NCBI RefSeq assembly: GCF_937898475.1
Contig: NZ_CALEJS010000026.1
Coordinates: 186,001 to 250,000, forward strand
Length of the DNA: 64,000 nucleotides
Direction of reading: 5' to 3'
From: an uncultured Chitinophaga sp.
Lineage (GTDB): Bacteria > Bacteroidota > Bacteroidia > Chitinophagales > Chitinophagaceae
Below are positions 25,114 through 34,523 of this stretch, one piece after another. The translations under genes were made by a program, and so were the position numbers. Below the pieces are notes generated by a model. It saw only the letters and a list, made by a program, of their open reading frames with translations, was not told the origin of the DNA and searched no databases. The stretch's first letter is position 1, and every line of letters begins with the position of its first letter.

Positions 25114-27123
25114 ATGCAGAAAATCAAATTGCTATTGCTATTGGCGTTTGCCGTGCTATCTGGCAATAGCGCCTTCGCTCAATTACCCTGTTACAACATT
25201 GTGGGGTATTATCCGTCCTGGGTTACAGGTAACAATTACTATATCAACAGTCCCTCCAGGATCGATTACAGCAAGTACACCCATATTTGCTACGCCTTTA
25301 ATATTCCCGGTACGGATGGTAATATGGGCCCTGTACCCGGCGGTTCCACGCTCACTGACCTGGTGAACAGGGCGCATGCTGCCAATGTTAAGGTATTGCT
25401 GTCTATCGGCGGCTGGCTTAATTCCTCACCCACCAATACACCATTTGAAGCTATCTCTACCAATTCCACGGCCATTAACAATTTTGTAAATGCCTGTGCC
25501 AATTTCGTAACACAGTACAACCTGGATGGTATTGACCTGGACTGGGAATATCCTACGCAGAAAAGCAGGTGGAACGCTATTGCTGTTCCTTTAGGCAATC
25601 GTTTGCACTCCATGGGCAAATTGTTTACTGCCGCTGTATCTGAAAGCGCCGGGAACTTTGGTAATAACTACGATAATATCTCCATGTTAGACCTGGTGAA
25701 CATCATGTGCTATGGCAGCGATGCGCTGGCCAGCAGTGCAATGGCCTACTGGACTTCCCGTGGCGTTCCGCAGGAAAAAAGGATGCTGGGTGTTCCTTTC
25801 TATGAGTCTCATAACAACACCGCTGAGCACATCCGCAAAGCCAATATGGCCAAGACTACCGGCGGCGGTATCATGATATGGGACATCGCTTCTGAATACG
25901 GCGATATCAACGCCATCTACAACACCCTCGGAAGCGTATGTACAGGCGGTACGCCGGTTCCGCAGAACCTGGCTTCCGGCAAATCTGCCACTGCTTCTTC
26001 TCTTGAGCCAAATGCACCGGTGAGCGTAGTGGCCGCCAACGTAACAGATGGCAGCTACGGCACCCGCTGGTCTTCCGCTTTTGCAGATCCGCAGTGGATA
26101 GCTGTTGACCTGGGCGCCGTTTACGACATTAACCGCGTGAAGATCACCTGGGAAGCGGCGTATGCTACGGCTTACCAGCTGCAGGTATCACAGGACGGTA
26201 ATACCTGGGAGACCGTGAAAAGCATTACCGATAATGCCACTACCGTGAACGACCATACGGGGCTCAGCGCCAGTGGCCGTCACGTAAGGATCCTGGGTAC
26301 AACAAGGGCTACACAATATGGCTACTCCATCTTCGAAATAGAAGTATACGGCCATAACCCTGCCGAACAAACGCCTTTCAACGGCACAAGGGCCACTATA
26401 CCGGGTAAGATCGAAGCAGAGCACTATGACAACGGCGGCGAAGGCGTTGCCTTCCACGACCTGACGGCTACCAACCTGGGCGGACAGTTCCGCACGAGCG
26501 AGGCGGTAGACCTGGAATCCTGCGCCGAAGGCGGCTATGACCTGGGCTATGTACAGGCAGGCGAATGGGTGGAATACAGCGTAAACGTGGCGCAGGCAGG
26601 AAGTTATACCCTGGAGGCCCGCGTAGCGACCACCGGTTCAGGTACCTTCCATGTAGAGCTGGACGGTCAGCATATCTCCGGCCCCATCGCTGTGCCCAAC
26701 ACCGGCGGCTGGCAAAACTGGACCACTGTTAGTGTAAATACTCCCGCGCTCACCACCGGTAACAAAATACTGCGTGTTGTGATAGATGCCGCTGAGTTCA
26801 ACCTTAACTGGCTGACCTTTACACCATCCGCCGGTACATCTGCTGCAAGGCAAAGTATTGCAGGCCTCACCATTCCTGCAAGCCATGCGTCTGCATTCAG
26901 CATCGCAGTGTCTCCCAACCCGGCGAGTCATGTACTGAACATACAGTTCAAAGGCCTGGCAGCTCCTTCGCTGTTAAGGGCTTTCAATGTAGCCGGACAG
27001 GAAGTTTACCAGACAAGGGTAAGCCGCAACGCCAGCCAGGCACAGATAGATGTGTCCTCCTGGCCCAAGGGCGTATACATCATTGCCGTAGGTAATGATC
27101 GTAAAAAAGTAGTAGTAGAGTAA
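25114..27123 (+). CDS. GH18 chitinase with discoidin/CBM32, CBM6 and T9SS sorting domain
   Basis: 669 residues, multidomain. Signal peptide 1-23 (AFAQ); GH18 barrel 25-285 with SIGGW at 98-101 and the catalytic DGIDLDWE at 138-145 (acid Glu 145); an F5/8 type C (discoidin/CBM32-like) domain at about 288-425; a CBM6-like domain at about 430-565 (IEAEHYDNGGEG, AGEWVEYSVNV, NLNWLTF); and a C-terminal type A T9SS sorting domain at about 590-669 (VSPNPASHVLNIQF, GVYIIAVGND). It should be secreted across the outer membrane by the type IX system and hydrolyse chitin or a related GlcNAc polymer. A terminator follows. The SusD/SusC genes converge from the other side. Confidence 0.93.
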   Translation: MQKIKLLLLLAFAVLSGNSAFAQLPCYNIVGYYPSWVTGNNYYINSPSRIDYSKYTHICYAFNIPGTDGNMGPVPGGSTLTDLVNRAHAANVKVLLSIGGWLNSSPTNTPFEAISTNSTAINNFVNACANFVTQYNLDGIDLDWEYPTQKSRWNAIAVPLGNRLHSMGKLFTAAVSESAGNFGNNYDNISMLDLVNIMCYGSDALASSAMAYWTSRGVPQEKRMLGVPFYESHNNTAEHIRKANMAKTTGGGIMIWDIASEYGDINAIYNTLGSVCTGGTPVPQNLASGKSATASSLEPNAPVSVVAANVTDGSYGTRWSSAFADPQWIAVDLGAVYDINRVKITWEAAYATAYQLQVSQDGNTWETVKSITDNATTVNDHTGLSASGRHVRILGTTRATQYGYSIFEIEVYGHNPAEQTPFNGTRATIPGKIEAEHYDNGGEGVAFHDLTATNLGGQFRTSEAVDLESCAEGGYDLGYVQAGEWVEYSVNVAQAGSYTLEARVATTGSGTFHVELDGQHISGPIAVPNTGGWQNWTTVSVNTPALTTGNKILRVVIDAAEFNLNWLTFTPSAGTSAARQSIAGLTIPASHASAFSIAVSPNPASHVLNIQFKGLAAPSLLRAFNVAGQEVYQTRVSRNASQAQIDVSSWPKGVYIIAVGNDRKKVVVE

Positions 27124-27145
27124 AAGATAAAGGATGATGAACAAG

Positions 27146-27179
27146 GCCGCTGCGGGAGAGATCCCGGGGCGGCTTTTTT
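27146..27179 (+). terminator. Rho-independent terminator after the chitinase gene
   Basis: GCCGC and CGGG arms pair with CCCG and GCGGC, followed by TTTTTT, 23 bases after the chitinase stop. Confidence 0.85.
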
Positions 27180-27219
27180 GTTTGAGGGGTTATGGGTATC
27201 TTTCGGTTTGAGTGTTAAA

Positions 27220-27510
27220 ATGCAGATGAAATCCTATATCTTGAAATACAGCGCCATTGTATTGGCGGGCCTCCTCACTCAATGGTGGTTGTTTCTTTTT
27301 GCTCCCTTTGCTATTCCGGAACACGTTCCCGGTACGAATCTGAAAACAGAAGGCCTGGTACTGATCACCTTTATCGTGGTGATATGTACTTCTTTTATTC
27401 GCCTTCTACCTGCTTCGCGTTTTCTTCCCGGATATGGCAAAAGCTTAGGCATGGGATCCCATCATCACGGTGAACTGATCCATTTCCGGCATCACTTAAA
27501 AAATTACTAA
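27220..27510 (+). CDS. Small membrane protein, unknown function
   Basis: 96 residues from the ATG at 27220 (MQMKSYIL); the frame opens at 27178 inside the terminator, so the later start is chosen. Two hydrophobic segments (SAIVLAGLLTQWWLFLFAPF and LVLITFIVVICTSFI) and a His-rich tail (GSHHHGELIHFRHH). I recognise no family. It stands alone between the chitinase terminator and the convergent SusD gene. Confidence 0.5.
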   Translation: MQMKSYILKYSAIVLAGLLTQWWLFLFAPFAIPEHVPGTNLKTEGLVLITFIVVICTSFIRLLPASRFLPGYGKSLGMGSHHHGELIHFRHHLKNY

Positions 27511-27513
27511 TTA

Positions 27514-27566
27514 AAAAGGCCGCCCCCGGTGGAGGCAGTCCATCACTGCCTCCGGCCGGGTGACGG
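27514..27566 (-). terminator. Terminator downstream of SusD (GGAGGCAGT hairpin)
   Basis: A perfect 9-bp hairpin (27531-27539 with 27545-27553) is nested in an outer GGCCG/CGGCC pairing. On the minus strand it is followed by TTTTTAATT, fitting termination of the susCD transcript. Confidence 0.65.
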
Positions 27567-27666
27567 CCGCATCAAAATTCCACCTCGGTTCTATTCGCAC
27601 TTCGTTTTTGTTCCACCGGAACATTACCCCCCGCGCAAAACCGAAAGTGGAATCACTAACCAGATT

Positions 27667-27747
27667 GATGTTTGAGGTTTGAAGTTTGTTAAAGGTTTGT
27701 AACCTTAAACGTCCAACGAACCTCAAACATCAAACTTCAAACCTCAA
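27667..27747. repeat. Inverted repeat of TTGAGGTTTGAAGTTTG words
   Basis: TTGAGGTTTGAAGTTTG at 27672-27688 is exactly complementary to 27731-27747 (17 of 17). A second register, GATGTTTGAGGTT at 27667, is complementary to 27719-27731. The block ends six bases before the SusD stop. Confidence 0.75.
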
Positions 27748-27752
27748 CTATT

Positions 27753-29303
27753 TTAATATCCCGGGTTCTTCTTCAGGTTCGGGTTCACCGCCAGCTGCTG
27801 GTTCGGTATCGGGAACAGCAGGTACCTCGGATCATCCGTCGGCTTTTCATGCCAGGGTTGCAGGAACTTTCCAAAGCGGATCAGGTCCAGTCTCCTGGAA
27901 GATTCCCAGTAGAATTCCCTTCCTCTCTCATCCAGCAGCTGATCCAGGGTTACGGCGCCCAGGGTGGAGGCATTGCGTGCGGCACGTACCTGGTTTACCA
28001 GTGTGAGTGCGCCGCCTGCATTACCCATACGCAGCTGGGCCTCTGCCTTCATCAGCAGCACATCCGGATAACGGTAGTAAACAAAATCATTGTCTACTTT
28101 ACCATTGCCATCGTTCACATAATCAGGGCAGTATTTCACTACGCGGATACCCGTTACTTCCAGGTTGGCGCCGGTTTCGATGCTGCTCACTTCGGGCGTG
28201 AACACCAGCGGAGCACCGGTTCTGTCCTGCAGGGGTTCATCGTTGGTAAGATTATACTGCTGACCGATCAGGAAGCCAACGTTAACGCGATTGCCCGGGT
28301 TGGGAGGTCCGCCGGTACCAGTGGGATAGGCAGCGCCTCTTCTCAGGTCAGATGCTTCAAACTTGTTGTAGAAATCAGATAAGGTGGTCCATCCGTTCCA
28401 GCCCGGAGGGTTCTGGTTGTAATGCATCACCGTATGCCAGATGGCGTTCAGTCCGCCGGCATCCACACCGCCCTGGTTCTCTGCCGTAAAGATGTTTTCT
28501 TTAGACAGGCTGCCGTTGCGGGGAGAGAAGTTATCAAAGTAATTGTCGCTGAAGGTATACCTGCCGCTGCTGATGATCTCATCGGCCAGTGTGACCACTT
28601 TTGACAGATCTGCATTATCAAAGGTGGGCGCTGCCCTGTTGGCGATCACGCCTTTGTTCAGGTAACATTTCATCAGCAGCACCCTGGCTGCATCTTTATT
28701 GGCCTTGGTGATGTTGTTATGCGCAGTAGCCACATCGGGCAGGTTGGGCATTACCTCGTTCACTTCTGCAATGATATAGTCCAGCGCTTCTAAACCGGAG
28801 CGTACCCTGGAAGGCTGGGTTACCGGTTCTCCCGGATCGCGGTAAGGTACCTGGTCAAACAGGTCCAGCACGCTGAACATGGCAAAAGCCCTCAGGAAAC
28901 GGGCCTCGGCGGCCTGTTGTGCAGAGGGGCTGAACTGCAGCATATTGGTAGCCGTATAGATCACACCACCCAGGTTGTTGAAGGCATCGCGGATGTGGAT
29001 GTTATCACCGTCCCACTGGTGGGAGTGGATCACACGCCATACACCGTTATCGTCCCAGTCGCCGCCCCTGGTGGGAGCAATCAGTTCGTCGGTACTCATT
29101 TCAGAAAGGGCAAACACCTGGTCATTGCTCTGATAAGGTGATCGCATGGAGTTGTAGGCGCCTCTCAGCAGCGCTTCGGCAGAACCGCCGCTGCTGCCTA
29201 TCTGGTCGTCCCTGAGCTCACCCTGGAGCTCTTCATCCAGTTTGGTACAGGAAGTCCATACCAGGATACCGGAGATGACTAAAAATATCTTTAAGTAGTT
29301 CAT
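27753..29303 (-). CDS. susD: RagB/SusD family nutrient-uptake outer-membrane lipoprotein
   Basis: 516 residues. Lipoprotein signal with WTSC (Cys 19). N-terminal helices with the SusD pattern (AEALLRGAYNSMRSPYQSND), the TPR-like helical core and the C-terminal block LLDERGREFYWESSRRLDLIRFGKF, which is characteristic of the family. It is the surface glycan-binding lid on the adjacent SusC transporter, starting 18 bases after the SusC stop in the same operon. The neighbouring GH18 suggests chitin or GlcNAc oligosaccharides as ligand; that is inference. The symbol is generic. Confidence 0.95.
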   Translation of the reverse strand: MNYLKIFLVISGILVWTSCTKLDEELQGELRDDQIGSSGGSAEALLRGAYNSMRSPYQSNDQVFALSEMSTDELIAPTRGGDWDDNGVWRVIHSHQWDGDNIHIRDAFNNLGGVIYTATNMLQFSPSAQQAAEARFLRAFAMFSVLDLFDQVPYRDPGEPVTQPSRVRSGLEALDYIIAEVNEVMPNLPDVATAHNNITKANKDAARVLLMKCYLNKGVIANRAAPTFDNADLSKVVTLADEIISSGRYTFSDNYFDNFSPRNGSLSKENIFTAENQGGVDAGGLNAIWHTVMHYNQNPPGWNGWTTLSDFYNKFEASDLRRGAAYPTGTGGPPNPGNRVNVGFLIGQQYNLTNDEPLQDRTGAPLVFTPEVSSIETGANLEVTGIRVVKYCPDYVNDGNGKVDNDFVYYRYPDVLLMKAEAQLRMGNAGGALTLVNQVRAARNASTLGAVTLDQLLDERGREFYWESSRRLDLIRFGKFLQPWHEKPTDDPRYLLFPIPNQQLAVNPNLKKNPGY

Positions 29304-29321
29304 ATAAGCAAGTTTTTTTGA

Positions 29322-32300
29322 TTAGAGTGAAAAGTTAAGACCCAGGGTGAACGTACGGGCAGAAGGGTAAGGCTGGTATTCGATACCTGCAGACGGCACA
29401 CCGCCGGAGGTAGACATACCGGTCCTTGAATCTGCGCCGGGTGCACCACTGCTCTTATCTACGTTCACTTCGGGATCAAAGCCTTTGAAATTGGTGATCA
29501 CAAACAGGTTCTGACCAGTGAAGTACACGTTCAGTCCTTTTACCACACCGCCGATATCGCCGATGGCGTAAGACAGTGTTGCGTTGGCCAGTTTTACGTA
29601 GTTACCGCTTTCCAGGAAACGGGAAGAAGAAGTAACACGGTTGGATAATGATTCCTGGATTGGCGCATTGAAGAACTCTTCCGCAATATTCCGCGCTGCT
29701 CTCAGGTTGCTTACATTCACTACGTTGTTAAAGGTGTTGTTATAGATCTTATGACCAAATGCACCGTTCAGGTTGGCGGTCAGCGTAAATTTCTTATACG
29801 CAACCGATGTGCTGATACCCAGCAGTGTCTTGGGGTTGGGAGTGCCCTGGTAGCTCAGGCTGTCGCCATTGGGATAGATGGATTGACCATCCTTGTCCAT
29901 ACCGCCGTAAGTACGGGTATAGAATCCGTTGATTGGCATATCGTTATAGATGATCTCTACCAGCGTACCCGATACACCCTGGCCGTTCAGCTGGCCGGTG
30001 TAGATGGGGGCGGTCATCCCGGTTACATTGTTAGACAGGAAGGTAACGTTGGCGCCCAGGTCCCACTGGAAGTTTTTGTTTTGTACCACCGTTGCGTTCA
30101 CGGCAGCTTCCACACCCTTGTTCACGATCTCGCCGTCCAGGTTCTTCCAGGTTACTACTGCCTGGGCAGCGGCCGGTTGGATGGCGGCGGTAGGATACAG
30201 CAGATCGGAAGTGGTTTTATGGAAGTAGTCCACCGAACCGGAGATCCTGTTATTCAGCACGCTGAAGTCCAGGCCAATGTTATACTGTTTGTCAGACTGC
30301 CATTTCAGGTCGTTGTTGTCATTACTCATCTTTCTCAGCTCACCGTTGGGCAGGAAAGAGTTCCTTGACTGGGAAGCGCCGGAGGGGAATTCCTGGTTAC
30401 CGGTACGGCCCCATCCGCCTCTCAGTTTCAGGTTGTTGACAAATCCGCCTTTGGTGAAGAAGTCTTCATTGCTGATATTCCAGGCCGCTGCAAAGGAGGG
30501 GAAAGAACCATAGCGGTTGTTCTTACCAAATTTGGTAGAACCATCCACCCTGATGGTACCCGTGATCATGTAACGGTCTTTATAGTTCAGCGTTACCCTG
30601 CCAAAATAAGACTGCAGTTCGGAAACAGGATCTGCAAAGGAGGTGATATTGCGGCCGGCCGCATTGGAGAACTGGATATAGTTGGTCAGATCCAGGCCAT
30701 AATTGCCAAAGCCACCCGGCTGGGCAGGGCCGAGGCCGTTCATATAAGCGCCTTTGTTATTGAATTTCATGTATTCGTAACCTACCAGTGCATTCAGGTG
30801 AAGGTCCTGGTTGATCTGCTTGTTATAGGTTACGGTATGTGTGATCTGCTGGGTGGTCAGTTCGCTTTGGCCGATATTGGCCCAACCCAGACCAGAGGGC
30901 GGGTTGGCATTGATACCAAAAGTGTTGAAGTTGATATTGCCATCCACAGCCGTTCTCCTGACGCCGCTGCTGTAATTGATACTGTACTGCATGCGGTATT
31001 GCAGATCGTCTGTGATGTTGAAGTAGGGAGATACGCTACCCAGTATGGTCGTTACTTTTGATTTGTCGTGATACACCTGCTGCATGGCTACCGGGTTCAC
31101 GGCGCTGCTGCCCTGTTTGATGTTCAGGGAGCCATCGTCGTTATACAAAGATTCGGTAGGATTCCATTGCAGGGCCTGGCCTATCAAACTGTTCCCGAAA
31201 CCGGCGTCGTTGGTGATAGGGGGAATGTTCTCCAGGTACTGGTTGGCGATTACGTTGAAATCTACGCCCAGCTTTTTACTTTTCAGGAATTTAAACCCGG
31301 AGTTCAGTCCGACAGTGTATTTCTTAAAGTCTGACTTTTTAACAATGCCCTGCTGATCCAGCATACCTACCGAGAAGCGGTATTTGGCATTTTCGGTGCC
31401 ACCGCTTACCCCTGCATTGTAGTTCTGGGTAACGGCCGTACGCAGGATCTCGTCCAGCGCGTTTACATTGCCTCCTTTGTCGTTGGTGGCGGGGGCATCC
31501 CATTTCTGGAGCGCCTGGCGGTACTGGTCGCCATCCAGCACATCAATTCTCCGCATGATCTTGCTGATACCAACGGAAGCGCCGATATCCAGTTTAGGTT
31601 CGCCCACCTGGCCTCTTTTGGTGGTGATGAGCACCACGCCATAGGCGGCCCTGGAACCATATATAGCGGTAGCAGAGGCGTCTTTCAATACATCTACGGA
31701 AGCAATGTCAAAGGGGTTGATAAAGTTCAGGGCGTTGCCGCCGGGTATGTTGCCCAGTTCGGGCACATTGAGACCCGGGCGGGCAGAACGGCCGTCCAGC
31801 GGTACCCCGTCTACCACATACAGCGGCTGACCGGTTCCTGTGAGGGCGGCGTTACCCCTGATCCTTACGGTGGTGGCTGCGCCCGGTTGCCCGCTGTTAG
31901 ACACGATCTGCACACCAGCCACCTTGCCCTGGATCAGCTGATCGGGGGCGGTAAAGGTACCCTTGTTGAAGTCTTTAGCCTGGATGGAAGCCACGGCGCC
32001 GGTAAGATCCTTTTTACGGACGGTACCATAGCCCACTACCACCACGTCTGTCAGCTGGGTGCTGCTGGTCTGCAGCGTAATGTTTACGGTTGTTTTACCG
32101 CCGATGCTTACTTCCTGGTTGGCATAACCCACATAGGATACCACCAGCGTGCCGTTGGCGGGGGCATTGAGCCTGAAGCTGCCATCGGCGCCGGTAGCCG
32201 TACCAGTGCTGGTGCCTTTTAACTGGATGGTGGCGCCGGGGATCGGGTCGCCTTTTTCGTCTGTTACCTTTCCGGTAACCTGCTGCGTCTGTGCGGTCGC

Positions 32301-32366
32301 TATGCCTGCTAAAAGCAGCAATAACGAGCATAACATACGCACCCTGCGAAATAGAACTCTGTTCAT
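29322..32366 (-). CDS. susC: SusC/RagA family TonB-linked outer membrane protein
   Basis: 1014 residues from the ATG at 32366 (MNRVLFRRVRML), giving a normal signal peptide (ATAQT); the frame is open to 32450. A CarboxypepD_reg-like domain (VTGKVTDEKGDPIPGATIQLKGTSTG) is followed by the family signature DVVVVGYGTVRKKDLTGAV, the plug (DASATAIYGSRAAYGVVLITTKRG) and a 22-strand barrel ending LGLNFSL. With SusD it forms the TonB-powered importer for oligosaccharides. There is no STN domain, so it probably does not signal to an anti-sigma factor; control is more likely by the SusR-like gene upstream. Confidence 0.95.
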   Translation of the reverse strand: MNRVLFRRVRMLCSLLLLLAGIATAQTQQVTGKVTDEKGDPIPGATIQLKGTSTGTATGADGSFRLNAPANGTLVVSYVGYANQEVSIGGKTTVNITLQTSSTQLTDVVVVGYGTVRKKDLTGAVASIQAKDFNKGTFTAPDQLIQGKVAGVQIVSNSGQPGAATTVRIRGNAALTGTGQPLYVVDGVPLDGRSARPGLNVPELGNIPGGNALNFINPFDIASVDVLKDASATAIYGSRAAYGVVLITTKRGQVGEPKLDIGASVGISKIMRRIDVLDGDQYRQALQKWDAPATNDKGGNVNALDEILRTAVTQNYNAGVSGGTENAKYRFSVGMLDQQGIVKKSDFKKYTVGLNSGFKFLKSKKLGVDFNVIANQYLENIPPITNDAGFGNSLIGQALQWNPTESLYNDDGSLNIKQGSSAVNPVAMQQVYHDKSKVTTILGSVSPYFNITDDLQYRMQYSINYSSGVRRTAVDGNINFNTFGINANPPSGLGWANIGQSELTTQQITHTVTYNKQINQDLHLNALVGYEYMKFNNKGAYMNGLGPAQPGGFGNYGLDLTNYIQFSNAAGRNITSFADPVSELQSYFGRVTLNYKDRYMITGTIRVDGSTKFGKNNRYGSFPSFAAAWNISNEDFFTKGGFVNNLKLRGGWGRTGNQEFPSGASQSRNSFLPNGELRKMSNDNNDLKWQSDKQYNIGLDFSVLNNRISGSVDYFHKTTSDLLYPTAAIQPAAAQAVVTWKNLDGEIVNKGVEAAVNATVVQNKNFQWDLGANVTFLSNNVTGMTAPIYTGQLNGQGVSGTLVEIIYNDMPINGFYTRTYGGMDKDGQSIYPNGDSLSYQGTPNPKTLLGISTSVAYKKFTLTANLNGAFGHKIYNNTFNNVVNVSNLRAARNIAEEFFNAPIQESLSNRVTSSSRFLESGNYVKLANATLSYAIGDIGGVVKGLNVYFTGQNLFVITNFKGFDPEVNVDKSSGAPGADSRTGMSTSGGVPSAGIEYQPYPSARTFTLGLNFSL

Positions 32367-32799
32367 AAGATGGAATTTTATGTGTTTGTGGAATATTGAT
32401 GCCTGGGTGAAAAATCCATGGTCGATGGTCCATAGTCCATAGCGGGTCACGTTATGGAGACCACCATACCTATAAACTGTGGAATGCCTGCTTGTAATGT
32501 CTGAAATACCATGGATGACTGACTACGGACGATGTACTGTGGAATGTTTTCATAACTGATCAATTTTCATAACGGTTATCTATCACACGGATCCGGATCC
32601 TGGTCTCAAATGTTGCAAGGGTTCAAATTAAAAGAGGTTTACAGATGTTAACAATTTATATGGTCAATATATAGAAAATATTGGCCAAATTAACCTTGTT
32701 GTAACCACTAAATATTTGGTTTACAGTTTATTGTATTTATATTAAAATATTTTCATATACAGATGGTTTCCCCGGGTTTTCAGCTGCATTATCTGCGGT
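32367..32799. other. Promoter region of susCD with CCATGG/CCATAGTCC words
   Basis: 433 bases between SusC and the SusR-like gene, both on the minus strand. From 32414 to about 32445 the words ATCCATGG, GATGGTCCATAG and TCCATAGCGG repeat, with an inverted ACCATGGAT at about 32509. The same vocabulary forms the hairpin at 16221. The portion 32620-32760 is very AT-rich and probably holds the susCD promoter. No coding frame is convincing. Confidence 0.45.
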
Positions 32800-34473
32800 T
32801 CAATGGGCTTTTATGTTGCCCAGCCGCTCCTCAAATTCCTCTTTGGGGATTACCGCCTTATTTTTTATTTTGGTTTTGTAAGTATAAATCGTGTTAACGG
32901 AATAGCCTAAGATCTGTGCAATTTTTACGTTGTCGTTGATGCCGATACGGATCAATGCAAAAATACGGAGGTCTGTGTTCAGTAATTCATGATCTTTCAG
33001 TTTGATCTGGTCTTCTTCCCGGAAGAAGGAATTGAACACCGCCACAAACTGGGGGAATATTTTCAGGAAGATGCGGTCAAAGTTCCGGAACAGCTCTTCC
33101 CGTTCTTCCCGAAGGTCGATATTATTTACCAGGAACTTTACTTCCCCGTATTTATTATCAGCCAGTTTCTGTTCAACCGACTTTTTAAATTTCGTCATTT
33201 TATCGATATAGGAGGAATTTAACTGGAAGCAGTAGCCAATGTATTCCTCCTTGATCTTATTGGCCTCCATCAGCAGTTCGTTGATCGCCTGCTGACTGGC
33301 ATGCGCTTCCGTGATGACCTGCTGGGCTGTTTTCAGTTTCTTATACTGCCGCAGGATGATCACAGCCAGCCATACCAGGGTGAGCAGCAGTACGGTAACG
33401 ATAGCCGCATATACGAAAAGCAGCTTTTTCTGTGCTTCCACGGCGTTCACCTTTTCCCCTTCGATAATGGGGAGGATGGTGCTTAACTGCATTTTACGGA
33501 GCCGGGCACCGTAGAAAGTGGCATCCATCAGGGCATATTCCACGTAGCGGGAGGCATGCTTTACATCCCGTTTCTTAAAAAGCAGCTCGGCCAGGATAAA
33601 CATGGCAGTGGTTTCCTTGGTGCTGGATCTGATATCTGCCATAGCGGCCCTCGCCATCAGGGGGATGGCCGTGTCAATTTGTCCGTCGTGTATATAAATA
33701 TTACCCAGCGAAGAAGTGGCAATAGCCGTTTGATGCCAGGTGAGGTCTTTATGGGCTACGGCAAGGGCATAGTAATGCCGGGCGCTGTCCATCTGGCCGG
33801 CTTTAAAGTACCGGGTGCCCAGGTTATAGTCGTAATCGTAGGAGTGGAGCCGGTACAATTGCAGGGCGCTATCGGTACAGGCATTTCCCATGCGTATATA
33901 GGTGGGGCTGAAGTAGGCATCGTTGCTGTAATCCGCCATGTCATAGTAGAAGCGGCCCTTTAAACGATAGTATTCCGCCCGCATGCTGTCTGGCAGCATG
34001 GTTACATCCACCTGTGCCAGGTAATCGCCCGTTTCCTTAAACATACCGGAAGACAGCATAACGAACACCAGCTTAACACCGGCGTAGTTAATGAGTTGCG
34101 GATCACCCAGCTGCCGGGCCAGCGCCTGCATTTTACGGGCATAAGCAAAAGCAGAATCATATTTATACACCTTGAACTGCTCAAAAAGCTGTCCGCAGAT
34201 CTCAAACTGTGCTTTTGCCCCGGCGTTCTTCGGATCATGCAGGGCATGCCGCCAGGCATTGATCTGCCTTACTCTTTCAGCATCGTATACGGGCGCTTCG
34301 TCAATAGTGGTGTTGAGTTGTTGCAAAAGACTGTCATTATCGGGACGTGCGAATCCCGGTACAGGCAGCAACAGTAATATTAACAGGATATATAGGTAGT
34401 TAATGGATCTTTTATGGCAATGTAGTCCTGACGGCGCAAGCACACTTACCCCAACGCTTTTGTTGACAGGCAT
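32800..34473 (-). CDS. SusR-like membrane-spanning TPR/DUF6377 transcriptional regulator
   Basis: 557 residues. An N-terminal signal anchor or signal peptide (LYILLILLLLPVPGFA), periplasmic TPR-like repeats at about 50-340 (DSAFAYARKMQALARQLGD, GNIYIHDGQIDTAIPLM), one transmembrane helix at about 350-375 (FVYAAIVTVLLLTLVWLAVIIL), a cytosolic coiled stretch and a C-terminal LuxR-like HTH (IAQILGYSVNTIYTYKTKIKNKA). This is the DUF6377/SusR architecture, in which periplasmic sugar binding activates neighbouring sus genes. It lies just upstream of susCD on the same strand and is the likely regulator. Confidence 0.85.
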   Translation of the reverse strand: MPVNKSVGVSVLAPSGLHCHKRSINYLYILLILLLLPVPGFARPDNDSLLQQLNTTIDEAPVYDAERVRQINAWRHALHDPKNAGAKAQFEICGQLFEQFKVYKYDSAFAYARKMQALARQLGDPQLINYAGVKLVFVMLSSGMFKETGDYLAQVDVTMLPDSMRAEYYRLKGRFYYDMADYSNDAYFSPTYIRMGNACTDSALQLYRLHSYDYDYNLGTRYFKAGQMDSARHYYALAVAHKDLTWHQTAIATSSLGNIYIHDGQIDTAIPLMARAAMADIRSSTKETTAMFILAELLFKKRDVKHASRYVEYALMDATFYGARLRKMQLSTILPIIEGEKVNAVEAQKKLLFVYAAIVTVLLLTLVWLAVIILRQYKKLKTAQQVITEAHASQQAINELLMEANKIKEEYIGYCFQLNSSYIDKMTKFKKSVEQKLADNKYGEVKFLVNNIDLREEREELFRNFDRIFLKIFPQFVAVFNSFFREEDQIKLKDHELLNTDLRIFALIRIGINDNVKIAQILGYSVNTIYTYKTKIKNKAVIPKEEFEERLGNIKAH

Positions 34474-34523
34474 TTATTTTTTTGGGGGATAATGTAACAA
34501 AAAAAACTTAGTAAGCAAAGCCG

